A stretch of 64,000 nt of DNA from Bacteroidia bacterium (lineage in GTDB: Bacteria; Bacteroidota; Bacteroidia; Chitinophagales; Chitinophagaceae): contig JAUIBA010000004.1 of assembly GCA_030427635.1 (NCBI GenBank), positions 1-64,000 on the forward strand. The letters are read 5' to 3'. Position numbers and translations under genes: made by a program. Within the stretch, counting starts at the first letter, position 1. Each line of letters begins with the position of its first letter. A model generated the notes under the pieces. The model did no database searches. It was not told the DNA's origin and saw only the letters and a list, made by a program, of their open reading frames with translations. Of the stretch, positions 33,847 to 42,797 are shown piece by piece.

Positions 33847-34986
33847 ATGAACAGGCTTTTTTTCTCCGCTACATTTCTTTTCATAGCGTTGATTTCCGCA
33901 TCATGGGGTACCACAGGGCACTTTGCTGCCGGGCTGATAGCAGAACGTCATCTTACACCGGTAGCAGCAAGGGCTGTACAAGACCTGCTGGGTACAGAAA
34001 CACTGGCCGATGTAAGCACATGGGCCGATGATGTACGCTCAGAAAATGAGTATGCCGGTACTGATAAGTGGCATTACATAAACCTGCCCAAAGGGATAGC
34101 CACCTGGTCTGCATTTGCCGGAATAGTAACGGAACAGAAGCAGGACAACGTATACAAAGCAGTACTGCAATGCAGAGAAACGCTGCTTTCCCCCACTGCC
34201 GACAGAAAGAAAAAAGCAGAAGCCCTCCGGTTTCTCGTCCACTTTGTGGGCGACCTCCACCAGCCCATGCACGTGAGCCGGGCCGAAGACCGCGGTGGAA
34301 ATTCCATAACCGTACAATACCGCAACCAGCGCTCAAACCTCCATGCCGTGTGGGACGGGAAACTGATAGCAGATGGAGGTAAAGGGTACAAAAAAATAGC
34401 ATCGCACTATGATACCGCCTCGGCACAGCAGGTAGCCATATGGCAGCAGGATAGTCTGTTGCAATGGATATGGGAAAGCTACCAGATAAGTGAAACCCTC
34501 TATGCAGAAACAGAACAGCCTTCTGGCCGTATAATGAAACGGTCATACTACACAAAACACATTGCTACCGTTTACGAACGGATAGAAAAAGGAGGGGTAA
34601 GACTGGCGGGAATGCTGAATAAAATATTTGACAGCAGCTATAAAGCACCGGCAAATACGCTTGCTGATAAAAGTGCAGGCAATGCCATTCCCGCAAAATA
34701 TATAGACATAAAGGAAGCGCGAAACCACATAGGAGAATATGTAACCGTATGTGCACGGGTATGCGGCAGCAGAAATATGGACGACCTGAAACTGGTAAAT
34801 CTGGGAAAAGCCTACCCCAATCAGCTCATGACAATAGTGCTGAAAGGACGCGCACTCACCACATGGAAAAGACTCTATGGACGAAAAATAGCAGTAACTG
34901 GTAAACTGATCATGTACAAAGGCACACCAGAGATTGTAGTTACCAATCCGCAAATGATACGCCCGGCCCGTAAAATGGAACAATAA
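33847..34986 (+). CDS. S1/P1-type zinc nuclease fused to an OB-fold domain
   Basis: A 379-residue secreted enzyme. The signal peptide would be cut after ISAS so that the mature protein begins with Trp (W20), as required for the trinuclear zinc site of P1 nucleases. Further ligands are visible in TTGHFAAGL, STWADDVR, KWHYINL, LVHFVGDLHQPMHV and NLHAVWDGKLI. From about residue 285 a separate beta-rich domain (GEYVTVCARVCGSR; GRKIAVTGKLIMYKGTPEIVV) matches an OB fold, a nucleic-acid-binding addition not present in the fungal enzymes. Probable role: breaking down external single-stranded DNA/RNA for nutrients. Confidence 0.9.
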   Translation: MNRLFFSATFLFIALISASWGTTGHFAAGLIAERHLTPVAARAVQDLLGTETLADVSTWADDVRSENEYAGTDKWHYINLPKGIATWSAFAGIVTEQKQDNVYKAVLQCRETLLSPTADRKKKAEALRFLVHFVGDLHQPMHVSRAEDRGGNSITVQYRNQRSNLHAVWDGKLIADGGKGYKKIASHYDTASAQQVAIWQQDSLLQWIWESYQISETLYAETEQPSGRIMKRSYYTKHIATVYERIEKGGVRLAGMLNKIFDSSYKAPANTLADKSAGNAIPAKYIDIKEARNHIGEYVTVCARVCGSRNMDDLKLVNLGKAYPNQLMTIVLKGRALTTWKRLYGRKIAVTGKLIMYKGTPEIVVTNPQMIRPARKMEQ

Positions 34987-35046
34987 CAGCAGTCCCGCTT
35001 ATAGGCGCACTACGGTATTACCATCTGTCATAAACCTGTAGGAATA

Positions 35047-36381
35047 CTATCCGCTTACCGTCTCCTCAAACACTACACCAAACTGCTCCAGCTCTTTAAG
35101 TACCGGCTTGTATACCGATGGCATCACAGGTACACACACTCCCGTAGGCGGTGTTACCTTACCACGTAGTATAAGTGAAGCCAGTATAGCTATAGGCAGC
35201 CCCACCGTCTTAGCCATAGCAGAGTGCTCCCCACCATTACCTTCCAGTACCAGTGAGCTGGTAAGTGTTATATGACGGCCTTTATGCTCATACTCTATTT
35301 CGTGCTGCATCACTACCATGTCCTTGTCATCAGGCATCATTTTCCACTTGTCCTGCAGCAGCACATATAATACATCTGCCGAAGACTTAATGCCCTGTGG
35401 CAATATCGTATCGTCAAACAACCCTATCCATCTGAGCAGATAAATAACCTTATCATCACCACCGGCACCTAATACTGAGGCTACATGTGCAGCTATATCC
35501 TGGTCCTTACCGCAGTTGGTTTTCAGGCGCACCCATGATGCAAACGTATGTCCGTCACCATTAAATCCGTCGGACGAGCTGGTAAGCCCTAACTGCACCA
35601 GCGCATGCCATCCCTTGCAGAATGAAGGGTAGCGCAGTGTAGCCCTTAGGAAAGTAGTAACGCCCTGTATGTCATATTTATCCAGATAGTTCAGGGAATC
35701 CCTGTTAGGATAATAGGCCAGCGCGGGCAATCCGGGTACCTTTATTTTCTTACTGTTTTCAAAGAGGTGAGCATATGGTACCTCTGTCACCTTACCATTA
35801 TTCAGGTATCTGCCACCCAGTGAGCCGGCGGCAATCACATTGCGGGGATTCCAGCTAAACTTATAGTGCCATGGATTGTCATCACTATCCGGAGCAATGA
35901 GTCCGCCACAGTAAGATTTGAATGAGGTAATACGGCCTGCTACTTTGCGTACGCTGTTTATTATCTGGCTGGCGGTCATGTGGTCTATACCGGGGTCCAG
36001 CCCCATCTCACACATAAACATCAGCCCGGCTTTCTTCGCTTCCTCATGCATGGCCAGCATTTCGTCCGATACATAGGAAGACGTTATAAGACTCTTCCCA
36101 TACTTCAGGCAGTCTTTGGCCAGCATTATATGCAGGTGTGGAGGCATCAGTGACAGTACTATGTCTGCCTTCCTCACCAGTGGCTCACGCTGTGCATCAT
36201 TTGTAATATCTATGGCAGCAGCCTCACCACACGGATGACGATTCAGCTTCTTTGCAATTGCGGCAGGGTCTCCGTCAGCTACAATAACATGCCATTTTTT
36301 CCTTAGTGCGTTCTCCAGTAAATACTCTATCAGATACGTCGAAGATTTGCCTGCCCCGGCTACCAATATTGTCTGCATCAT
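35047..36381 (-). CDS. Saccharopine dehydrogenase-like oxidoreductase
   Basis: About 444 residues: an N-terminal NAD(P)-binding part (QTILVAGAGKSSTYLIEYLLENAL; MPPHLHIMLAKDCLKYGKSLITSSYVSDEM) and the saccharopine dehydrogenase C-terminal domain (GLDPGIDHMTASQII; SYCGGLIAPDSDDNPWHYKFSWNPRNV). This is the Bacteroidota version of the lysine/saccharopine enzyme, which would split saccharopine in lysine breakdown. Three start codons stand in a row (GTG, ATG, ATG at 36384, 36381, 36378). A -7 TATTTTTG on the minus strand (36396-36403) lies about 14 bases upstream. Confidence 0.85.
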   Translation of the reverse strand: MMQTILVAGAGKSSTYLIEYLLENALRKKWHVIVADGDPAAIAKKLNRHPCGEAAAIDITNDAQREPLVRKADIVLSLMPPHLHIMLAKDCLKYGKSLITSSYVSDEMLAMHEEAKKAGLMFMCEMGLDPGIDHMTASQIINSVRKVAGRITSFKSYCGGLIAPDSDDNPWHYKFSWNPRNVIAAGSLGGRYLNNGKVTEVPYAHLFENSKKIKVPGLPALAYYPNRDSLNYLDKYDIQGVTTFLRATLRYPSFCKGWHALVQLGLTSSSDGFNGDGHTFASWVRLKTNCGKDQDIAAHVASVLGAGGDDKVIYLLRWIGLFDDTILPQGIKSSADVLYVLLQDKWKMMPDDKDMVVMQHEIEYEHKGRHITLTSSLVLEGNGGEHSAMAKTVGLPIAILASLILRGKVTPPTGVCVPVMPSVYKPVLKELEQFGVVFEETVSG

Positions 36382-36493
36382 CACCTTTAACGGGTCAAAA
36401 ATAATTGCGCAAAAATAGTGGGAAATAGTTACTTATTTTAGAGAAATAATTTAGTTATATCTTTATATAATATACCTGAAATAAGCGGAAATA

Positions 36494-36955
36494 TTAGGTT
36501 ATATCCTGTATTTGCTCAGGTATATCTGCTGGCGATACCATGCGTACCCTGGAATGCTGCCTGATATTAACAAAGTGAGTACCTATAAGCCCTGCAGAAG
36601 CAATGTAGCTAAGCCAGTGCAAACTATCCTCGAAAATAACAGCCACACCCAGGCATAGCCAGAAGAACCATAGCGCTACCCTTACACCTGTAGATGCCGA
36701 ATGTGTGGAAGCATGCAGTACCGCAACAAAGCCTATAATGAGAAAAACATAGTCCAGCACATGCCACCATATAGGCAATGCCCCCCCCTCTCCCGAATGC
36801 AGAACAGTGAGACTATCGGCAAACGAATATTTGAGCAGAAACAAGGCCGGTATTACAAGACAATGTACCGCGCATATAACTGCGCTGATGATACCCAGCT
36901 TATCGGCACCGGGGGTATATGCATTACTGTGAAAAAGACGATGTAAACGCAACAC
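36494..36955 (-). CDS. MerC-domain membrane protein
   Basis: About 153 residues starting at a GTG at 36955; the open frame extends to 36988, but that part holds the promoter and operators. Four membrane helices fit MerC: GIISAVICAVHCLVIPALFLL with the paired cysteines in ICAVHC, then about 60-80, 90-110 and 115-135. MerC proteins are metal (classically Hg2+) importers, but Bacteroidota members next to Fur-family regulators are probably for another metal. It is divergent from the Fur-family gene, with two operator-like palindromes between them. Confidence 0.82.
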   Translation of the reverse strand: MLRLHRLFHSNAYTPGADKLGIISAVICAVHCLVIPALFLLKYSFADSLTVLHSGEGGALPIWWHVLDYVFLIIGFVAVLHASTHSASTGVRVALWFFWLCLGVAVIFEDSLHWLSYIASAGLIGTHFVNIRQHSRVRMVSPADIPEQIQDIT

Positions 36956-37020
36956 GGTTGCAAATGTAATGATTTTATACAAACGCAACAGTGTTGCATT
37001 TATTTTTTTAACTTTGCCCT
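36945..37020. promoter_or_regulatory. Divergent merC/Fur-family promoters with two GCAAC palindromes
   Basis: GCAACACGGTTGC (36949-36961) and GCAACAGTGTTGC (36985-36997) share the flank AAAC before and sit 36 bases apart. The first covers the merC start and touches its -7 (TACATTTG on the minus strand, 36961-36968). The second lies ahead of the -7 of the regulator (TAACTTTG, 37009-37016). Both -7 elements end 4-5 bases before GTG start codons. The symmetry points to binding by the Fur-family protein encoded at 37021. Confidence 0.75.
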
Positions 37021-37428
37021 GTGAACAGTGCAGATCATATACATAGCAAAGGGCTGAAAGCTACACCTGTAAGGATGAAGGTACTGGACGAACTCAGTAA
37101 AACACACCTTGCATTATCTCAGTCTGAGCTGGAATCCACTTTCAGAAAAGTGGACCGCATAACACTGTACCGTGCCCTGCGCGACTTCGAAGAGGCTGGC
37201 ATAGTACATAAGATAGTGGACATGAATGGCACTACCCGATTTGCCATCTGTAGCGACGACTGCCCCGATGCTACGCATAATGAGGAGCATGTACACTTTA
37301 ACTGCCAGCGATGTCATAAGATGTTTTGCCTGCAGCATACCCATATACCAGATATACAACTACCACCGGGCTTTACACACTCCGGTATCAATGTACTGGT
37401 ACAGGGGGTATGCAATAAGTGCAGTTAA
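37021..37428 (+). CDS. Fur-family metal-responsive regulator
   Basis: A 135-residue protein starting at a GTG 4 bases behind the -7 element, so probably leaderless. The N-terminal winged helix (KGLKATPVRMKVLDELSKTHLALSQSELE; RITLYRALRDFEEAGIVHKI) and the dimerisation domain with EEHVHFNCQRCHKMFCL and the final GVCNKCS place it in the Fur/Zur/PerR superfamily; the two CxxC pairs form a structural zinc site. The divergent MerC gene and shared palindromes suggest it controls import of a metal, perhaps zinc, but specificity is an inference. Confidence 0.9.
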   Translation: MNSADHIHSKGLKATPVRMKVLDELSKTHLALSQSELESTFRKVDRITLYRALRDFEEAGIVHKIVDMNGTTRFAICSDDCPDATHNEEHVHFNCQRCHKMFCLQHTHIPDIQLPPGFTHSGINVLVQGVCNKCS

Positions 37429-37445
37429 CTCGTTCGGTTACAGAC

Positions 37446-38294
37446 TCAGATATTATCCTTTGCAAATACCGTCCAGTCGCTGTTTCCAAACCCATCCGCT
37501 ATCCACTTATCCATCTCTGCGGCTACAGCAGGTATTACCTTCAGCGGCCTGCCTGCCTTCTGTGCTTCTGCCATCATCAGTCCCGCATCTTTGCGTGCCA
37601 TACTAAGCTCCCATGAGGGGTTATCAAAATTACCCGCTGTCATACGCTTCAGCCGTGCCTGCAGCATTGCTCCCGGGTTCCATTCGCTGAACAATGCCGC
37701 CACATCTGCCGACGGTATACCCAGTGAGCTGGTAAGCGATAATGTATCAGATATACCTGCGGTGAACGCTATAAGAAATAGATTTCCTGCCAGTTTCATG
37801 CCGGCAGCCTTACCGGCCTCATTACCAAAATCCAGCACTTTACCTGTCATTGGCGCCAGCATTGGCTTTACTGCATCTACTACGTCCCTGTCACCAGACA
37901 CCAGCATATAGCCGGTACTTTCCAGTGAGTTTACAGGGCCCATAAATACTGGGGCATGCACATAAGTAAACCCACCTACCTTCCATTGTGCAGTGCGCTC
38001 TATGGCGCCTGATACAGATGTTGTCGTATGGTCTGCTATAATTGCGCCCGGTTTCATGCCCGGTTTTGCTGCCAGCAGTACTTCATTTACACTGGCATCA
38101 TCCTTTAATGTGAGGTGTATCCTGTCGGCTCCCGCCACAGCCTCAGCAGGCGTGGCACACACAATAGCCCCATACTGCTGCAGGGCTGTTGCTTTCTCTG
38201 GTGTGCGATTCCATATCCTTACCTGCTCTCCCTTTGCCAGCAGTGCCCTCACAAAGCCTGCTCCCAGTAATCCTGTACCTAAATATGCTACCAT
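37446..38294 (-). CDS. 3-hydroxyisobutyrate dehydrogenase-like NAD(P)-dependent oxidoreductase
   Basis: A 282-residue beta-hydroxyacid dehydrogenase. The dinucleotide motif is YLGTGLLGAGFVRALL at the very start, followed by WNRTPEKA, where the Arg suggests NADP. The substrate motif DHTTTSVSGA, APVFMGPVNSLESTG and the helix with the catalytic Lys (GKAAGMKLAGNLFL) are all present. It belongs to the group that includes glyoxylate/succinic semialdehyde reductases. It converges on the Fur-family gene with 17 bases between the stop codons and no terminator seen. Confidence 0.87.
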   Translation of the reverse strand: MVAYLGTGLLGAGFVRALLAKGEQVRIWNRTPEKATALQQYGAIVCATPAEAVAGADRIHLTLKDDASVNEVLLAAKPGMKPGAIIADHTTTSVSGAIERTAQWKVGGFTYVHAPVFMGPVNSLESTGYMLVSGDRDVVDAVKPMLAPMTGKVLDFGNEAGKAAGMKLAGNLFLIAFTAGISDTLSLTSSLGIPSADVAALFSEWNPGAMLQARLKRMTAGNFDNPSWELSMARKDAGLMMAEAQKAGRPLKVIPAVAAEMDKWIADGFGNSDWTVFAKDNI

Positions 38295-38405
38295 TTTATG
38301 CTTTTTTTCTTTCTGCTAAAGTAGTCAGTTACACACAAATAGCAGCATGGAAAGAGTGCCAGTGCAATACAGGGGGAAATAATGTGACATTTGAACGAAA
38401 AAATT

Positions 38406-38413
38406 TACTTTTG
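38406..38413 (+). promoter_or_regulatory. -7 element of the E2 gene
   Basis: TACTTTTG matches the consensus and lies 27 bases before the ATG at 38441, supporting that start over any upstream in-frame codon. Confidence 0.55.
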
Positions 38414-38440
38414 GCACTCAAAAAAGATACAACGACTGTT

Positions 38441-39709
38441 ATGGCTGAAGCTATACGTATGCCGCTGCTTAGCGACACAATGAAAGAGGGAGTTATTGCT
38501 GAATGGCATAAGAAAGTAGGTGATACTGTCAAATCTGACGATGTGATAGCAGAAGTAGAGACAGATAAGGCCACTATGGAAGTAATGCCTTATGTGGACG
38601 GTACGCTTCTTTATATAGGTGTGGAAAAGGGAAAAGGTGTACCTGTAAATGGTATCATGGCCATAATAGGTAAGCCGGGAGAAGACTTCCAGTCAATACT
38701 GGATAGTGAAAAAGGTGGCGGCGATGCACCCGCAGCACCACAGCCCGAAGCTGCGGCAGCGCCTGCACCACAGCAGGCAGCAGCACCTGCAGCGCCGGAA
38801 AAAGCGGAAGCACAGCCTGCACCCGCAGGAGACGACCGCATTAAAGCATCGCCCCTGGCAAAAAAACTGGCCGAAGAAAAAGGAGTTGATATCCACAACA
38901 TCAAAGGCTCCGGCGATAACGGACGCATTATAAAAAGAGATGTAGACGGCTATGTTCCCGCAGCAGCAGCGCCTGCAGCAGCTCAGAGCAAAGCGCCTGC
39001 ATATCAGGCACCGGCAGTAAGTGGCACAGAAGGCCATACAGATATCCCTGTTACACAGATGCGCCGCATCATAGCACAGCGCCTTGCCGAAAGCAAGTTC
39101 TCTGCACCGCATTTCTATCTGCGCATTACTGTAAATATGGATAATGCCATTGAGTCACGGAAAGCTATCAATGCCGTATCTCCTGAAAAGGTATCATTCA
39201 ATGATATGGTCATCAAAGCCTGCGCGATGGCGCTGAGAAGCCACCCTGCAGTAAACAGCAGCTGGCTGGGCGATGTAATCCGTCAGAACCATCACATACA
39301 CATTGGTACTGCAGTAGCAGTAGATGAAGGGCTGATAGTACCTGTAGTGAAATTTGCCGACCAGAAAGGCCTGGCACAGATAGCGCAGGAGGCTGGCACG
39401 CTTATAGATAAAGCACGCACCAAAAAGATACAGCCACACGAATTTACAGGTAACACATTCACCATATCTAACCTCGGCATGATGGATATTGATGAATTCA
39501 CAGCTATTATTAATCCACCGGATAGCTGCATACTGGCAGTGGGCAAAATAGCCGCTACACCTGTAGTGGAAAATGGCAATGTAGTAGTAAGGAACCTCAT
39601 GAAGCTGACATTAAGCTGCGATCACCGTGTGGTTGATGGTGCCGTAGGCTCACGATTCCTGCAAACGCTGAAAACATACCTTGAGAATCCGGTAACCATG
39701 CTTGTATAA
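38441..39709 (+). CDS. pdhC: Dihydrolipoamide acetyltransferase (E2 of pyruvate dehydrogenase)
   Basis: About 422 residues, starting at ATG 38441; the frame is open further upstream but without a domain. It transfers the acetyl group from E1 to CoA in the pyruvate dehydrogenase complex. Order: lipoyl domain with the lipoylated Lys in EVETDKATMEV (K43), an Ala/Pro-rich swinging linker (about 85-125), an E3/E1-binding domain (KASPLAKKLAEEKGVDIHNIKGSGDNGRIIKRDV), a second linker, and the catalytic domain ending with SCDHRVVDGAVGSRFL. Only one lipoyl domain is present. E1 and E3 are not adjacent. Confidence 0.93.
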   Translation: MAEAIRMPLLSDTMKEGVIAEWHKKVGDTVKSDDVIAEVETDKATMEVMPYVDGTLLYIGVEKGKGVPVNGIMAIIGKPGEDFQSILDSEKGGGDAPAAPQPEAAAAPAPQQAAAPAAPEKAEAQPAPAGDDRIKASPLAKKLAEEKGVDIHNIKGSGDNGRIIKRDVDGYVPAAAAPAAAQSKAPAYQAPAVSGTEGHTDIPVTQMRRIIAQRLAESKFSAPHFYLRITVNMDNAIESRKAINAVSPEKVSFNDMVIKACAMALRSHPAVNSSWLGDVIRQNHHIHIGTAVAVDEGLIVPVVKFADQKGLAQIAQEAGTLIDKARTKKIQPHEFTGNTFTISNLGMMDIDEFTAIINPPDSCILAVGKIAATPVVENGNVVVRNLMKLTLSCDHRVVDGAVGSRFLQTLKTYLENPVTMLV

Positions 39710-39811
39710 GCAATACCGGATGCTCCGGATATCAGAGCCGGGTATTTGCATTGTTTGTTAATAATTTATACACACAATAAAAAACAAACGGCAATTGAGG
39801 ATATTAAATCC

Positions 39812-39819
39812 TAACTTTG
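39812..39819 (+). promoter_or_regulatory. -7 element of tatA
   Basis: TAACTTTG is an exact match; ATTGA upstream (39793-39797) may serve as -33. The leader to the ATG is about 45 bases. Confidence 0.6.
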
Positions 39820-39869
39820 CCTGATAAAGGTGTAAACCGCTTTATTATTTTTAAATCAATTCTTAAAAA

Positions 39870-40103
39870 ATGTCTGTACTGAACATTTTTCCGCACGTGC
39901 TGATGGGTATGCCTAATTCAGGCGAGTTGATGATTTTGCTGCTGATAATTGTAGTGCTTTTCGGTGGGAAGAAAATCCCCGAACTGGCTAAAGGTCTCGG
40001 CAAAGGAATCCGTGAGTTCAATGATGCCAAAGATGGTATCAAGAACGAGATAGAAAACGGTATGAAGGATAAAGACCGTACTAATTCAGGAACTAACGCC
40101 TGA
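39870..40103 (+). CDS. tatA: Twin-arginine translocase subunit TatA/TatE
   Basis: A 77-residue pore-forming subunit of the Tat exporter, which moves folded proteins across the inner membrane. The N-terminal membrane helix ([16 protein letters not shown], about 18-33) is followed by the hinge and amphipathic helix [17 protein letters not shown], the family signature, and a charged tail. Length is normal. tatC is not adjacent. It has its own promoter and terminator. Confidence 0.93.
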   Translation: MSVLNIFPHVLMGMPNSGELMILLLIIVVLFGGKKIPELAKGLGKGIREFNDAKDGIKNEIENGMKDKDRTNSGTNA

Positions 40104-40113
40104 TAAAAAACTT

Positions 40114-40151
40114 CCGGCGAAACGATAGCATTTTTGTTTCGCCGGTTTTTC
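40114..40151 (+). terminator. Terminator after tatA
   Basis: CCGGCGAAAC (40114-40123) pairs with GTTTCGCCGG (40136-40145), followed by TTTTT. Confidence 0.8.
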
Positions 40152-40215
40152 CTATTTTTCATCTTCTGCTACCCATTCCGGGTTGCATGCTTCACCGCCT
40201 CAAAAACGATAAAAC

Positions 40216-41421
40216 ATGCAATTAAAGGTCTTTTTGTCGATATTAACTGCTTCCCTGCTGAGTAGTAGCTACTTTGTGCGGGCACAGCAGCACGTATCCA
40301 GAAATTCCGGAACTACGACGACCATCATCGTCATCAAAAAGAAGAAAGATACTGTAGCGCCCGCCCCCGAAGCTACAGAAGAAAAACCCACCGCTAAGGC
40401 AGACAAAAAGAAATCTTCCGCGTCCAAAAGTGACGCTGGTTATGGACCTGTGCCACTGGCTGGTACACGCTCCTACTTTGGCGACAAAGATGAGTTTGTA
40501 AAAGAATATACACGCCGGTATCTTGCCGCCCACAGCCAGACACTGAATCATGTACAGAATGCCTGTGCTACCCCATTCAGTGTTATAGATACGGTACTGC
40601 GCCGTAAGCAACTGCCAAAGGAACTTAAATATCTCGCAGTCATAGAATCTGCCCTGAACCGTAAGGCGGTGTCTAAAGCTGGCGCAGTAGGCCCCTGGCA
40701 ACTGATGGAGTCTACCGCCAAAATGATGGGCCTCTCCGTTAATCATACAAGAGATGACCGTACCGACTGGTATAAATCCACAGCTGCCGCTACCCGGTAT
40801 CTGGAAATGCTGTATGGACAGCTCAATGACTGGCTGCTGGTAATAGCAGCATATAACAGCGGGCCTGTACCGGTGCAGAAAGCTATCAAGCGTACCGGCA
40901 GCACCAACTTCTGGGATATAAAAGAATACCTGCCCCGGGAAACACAAGGCCACGTACTGGCTTTTATAGCTACTGCCAGCATTTTTGAAAATCTCAACAA
41001 ATTCATAGATCTGGGTAGTATTCCCATAGACTTCAGGTTCAGTAAAGATGATGATGCTGAGCATAAAGATCTGAACAATGCGGCTAACACGGCAGCACTG
41101 CTGGCCGCAGTGCCAGCCCCCGCTCCGGGAGCATTGTCGGCCGAAGAACGTGCGCAGTTTACAGAAGAAGAGCTGAGTAACATGACCATGGTACGGCTTA
41201 AATCTCCCATTCATCTGGATCTTATTCAGAAAGAAGTAGGTATAGATAAAAAAATGCTGGAGCGGTGGAACGACGACTACAACGAATTCCTCTATGCTGC
41301 CAGTTACCCTGAGCCATATTACAATCTGAAAATCCCGAAGGATAAGCTGGATGCATTCCTCGCAAAAAAAGACGTTATGACCAAAAAGTCAGCACAGGTA
41401 CTGGGGCAGTTACACCATTAA
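40216..41421 (+). CDS. Lytic transglycosylase, MltD/Slt type
   Basis: A 401-residue exported peptidoglycan-cleaving enzyme. A signal peptide (to VRAQ, about 24) is followed by a Lys/Ala-rich linker and the goose-lysozyme-like SLT domain: the catalytic Glu is in YLAVIESALNRKAVSKAGAVGPWQLM, with AAYNSGPVPVQKAI and the final helices. The C-terminal 80 residues (MVRLKSPIHLDLIQKEVGIDKKMLERWN) resemble the linker region ahead of LysM repeats in MltD, but no LysM repeat is present. It cleaves glycan strands with formation of 1,6-anhydro-muropeptides. Confidence 0.9.
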   Translation: MQLKVFLSILTASLLSSSYFVRAQQHVSRNSGTTTTIIVIKKKKDTVAPAPEATEEKPTAKADKKKSSASKSDAGYGPVPLAGTRSYFGDKDEFVKEYTRRYLAAHSQTLNHVQNACATPFSVIDTVLRRKQLPKELKYLAVIESALNRKAVSKAGAVGPWQLMESTAKMMGLSVNHTRDDRTDWYKSTAAATRYLEMLYGQLNDWLLVIAAYNSGPVPVQKAIKRTGSTNFWDIKEYLPRETQGHVLAFIATASIFENLNKFIDLGSIPIDFRFSKDDDAEHKDLNNAANTAALLAAVPAPAPGALSAEERAQFTEEELSNMTMVRLKSPIHLDLIQKEVGIDKKMLERWNDDYNEFLYAASYPEPYYNLKIPKDKLDAFLAKKDVMTKKSAQVLGQLHH

Positions 41422-41533
41422 CAACCGCCCAATGCTACCCCACCAGCTGATAATAATGTCATATCGAAGTAATACTGCCGGTTAAGGATATACATTATAC
41501 TACCCGATATCGGAAACTTATTTGTAATTTCGT

Positions 41534-41541
41534 TACCTTTG
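41534..41541 (+). promoter_or_regulatory. -7 element of queA
   Basis: TACCTTTG is an exact match, 28 bases ahead of the ATG at 41570. Confidence 0.6.
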
Positions 41542-41569
41542 CACACTTTTAATCAATCTTCTCCATTTT

Positions 41570-42619
41570 ATGAAGTTGTCACAATTTAAGTTTGACCTTC
41601 CATTAAATCTCATAGCGCAACACCCTGCAAAGAAACGTGACGAAAGCCGTCTGATGGTGATACACAGGGATACCGGTACAATAGAACACAAAACTTTCAA
41701 AGACGTCCTGTCTTATTTTGACGATAAGGATGTGATGATAGTGAATAACACAAAAGTGTTCCCGGCCCGCCTATATGGCCGCAAAGAGAAAACAGGTGCA
41801 AAAATTGAAGTTTTCCTGCTTCGCGAGCTCAATAAGCCAAATCATCTGTGGGATGTGATAGTGGACCCTGCCCGTAAAATACGTGTGGGTAACAAACTTT
41901 ATTTTGGCGATAACGACGAGCTGGTAGCAGAAGTAATAGATAATACTACCTCTCGTGGTCGTACTATCCGCTTCCTGTTCGATGGTAATGAAGCAGAGTT
42001 CAGAGGTATGCTGGACCAGCTGGGCGAAACCCCGCTGCCAAAGTACATAAAGCGCAAGCCTGAAGAGGACGACAAAGAGCGTTACCAGACAGTATATGCC
42101 AAATATGAGGGTGCTGTTGCAGCCCCTACAGCAGGTATGCACTTCAGCCGTGAGCTTATCAAACGTCTGGAGATTGTAGGCGTGAAGTTTGCCGAAGTAA
42201 CGCTGCACACAGGTTTGGGTACTTTCCGCCCAATAGAGGTAGAAGACCTGTCAAAGCATAAAATGGATGCTGAATACTTCAGAGTTGATGATTATGCATC
42301 TAATATGGTAAACAGGGCTATTACCGAAAAACGCCGTATTTGCTCCATCGGTACTACTACCATGAGAGCGCTGGAAAGCTCGGTTACAGCTCAGGGATTG
42401 CTCAAACCGGAAGAAGGATGGACCAACGTGTTCATTCACCCGCCATATAACTTCTCTATTGCCAACTCACTCATCACTAACTTCCACCTGCCTAAAACAA
42501 GCCTCATGATAATGGCTTGTGCATTTGCCGGTTACGATCTGATGATGACAGCATATGAAACTGCTATCAAAGAGAAATACCGCTTCTTCAGCTATGGAGA
42601 TGCTATGCTGGTATTATAA
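41570..42619 (+). CDS. queA: S-adenosylmethionine:tRNA ribosyltransferase-isomerase
   Basis: Adds the cyclopentene precursor (epoxyqueuosine) to the queuine-modified wobble base of tRNAs for Tyr, His, Asn and Asp, using the ribosyl part of SAM. The 349-residue protein has the usual blocks: [24 protein letters not shown] at the start, [54 protein letters not shown] and [22 protein letters not shown]. Length is typical. It is a single gene with a strong terminator behind it. Confidence 0.95.
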   Translation: MKLSQFKFDLPLNLIAQHPAKKRDESRLMVIHRDTGTIEHKTFKDVLSYFDDKDVMIVNNTKVFPARLYGRKEKTGAKIEVFLLRELNKPNHLWDVIVDPARKIRVGNKLYFGDNDELVAEVIDNTTSRGRTIRFLFDGNEAEFRGMLDQLGETPLPKYIKRKPEEDDKERYQTVYAKYEGAVAAPTAGMHFSRELIKRLEIVGVKFAEVTLHTGLGTFRPIEVEDLSKHKMDAEYFRVDDYASNMVNRAITEKRRICSIGTTTMRALESSVTAQGLLKPEEGWTNVFIHPPYNFSIANSLITNFHLPKTSLMIMACAFAGYDLMMTAYETAIKEKYRFFSYGDAMLVL

Positions 42620-42632
42620 TTAATTTACCACC

Positions 42633-42676
42633 AAAAAATGATGAGGCTGTCACAATTGTGGCAGCCTCATCATTTT
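42633..42676 (+). terminator. Terminator after queA
   Basis: AAAATGATGAGGCTG (42635-42649) pairs perfectly with CAGCCTCATCATTTT (42662-42676). Confidence 0.85.
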
Positions 42677-42757
42677 AGGCATATGCCAGCCGGGTTATTC
42701 ACATTCGGTAGTTGAAAAGTATTTGCCGCTCCGGCGGGCATACACTTTGAATTATAT

Positions 42758-42765
42758 TAGGTTTG
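42758..42765 (+). promoter_or_regulatory. Possible -7 element of the PBP2 gene
   Basis: TAGGTTTG fits TAnnTTTG and ends 32 bases before the ATG at 42798. Confidence 0.45.
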
Positions 42766-42797
42766 CAGTAGGTTTTCGTACATCAATTTGTTCCCTT

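Noticed and set aside
36956-36988. TTG-started longer MerC protein
   Set aside because: It would place the promoter and an operator palindrome inside the coding region.
38189-38440. N-terminal extension of the E2 protein
   Set aside because: It would run over the start of the opposite-strand gene and over the -7 element; the lipoyl domain starts right at ATG 38441.
40243-41214. A 323-codon open frame on the minus strand
   Set aside because: It is antisense to the lytic transglycosylase, whose catalytic motifs are unambiguous.
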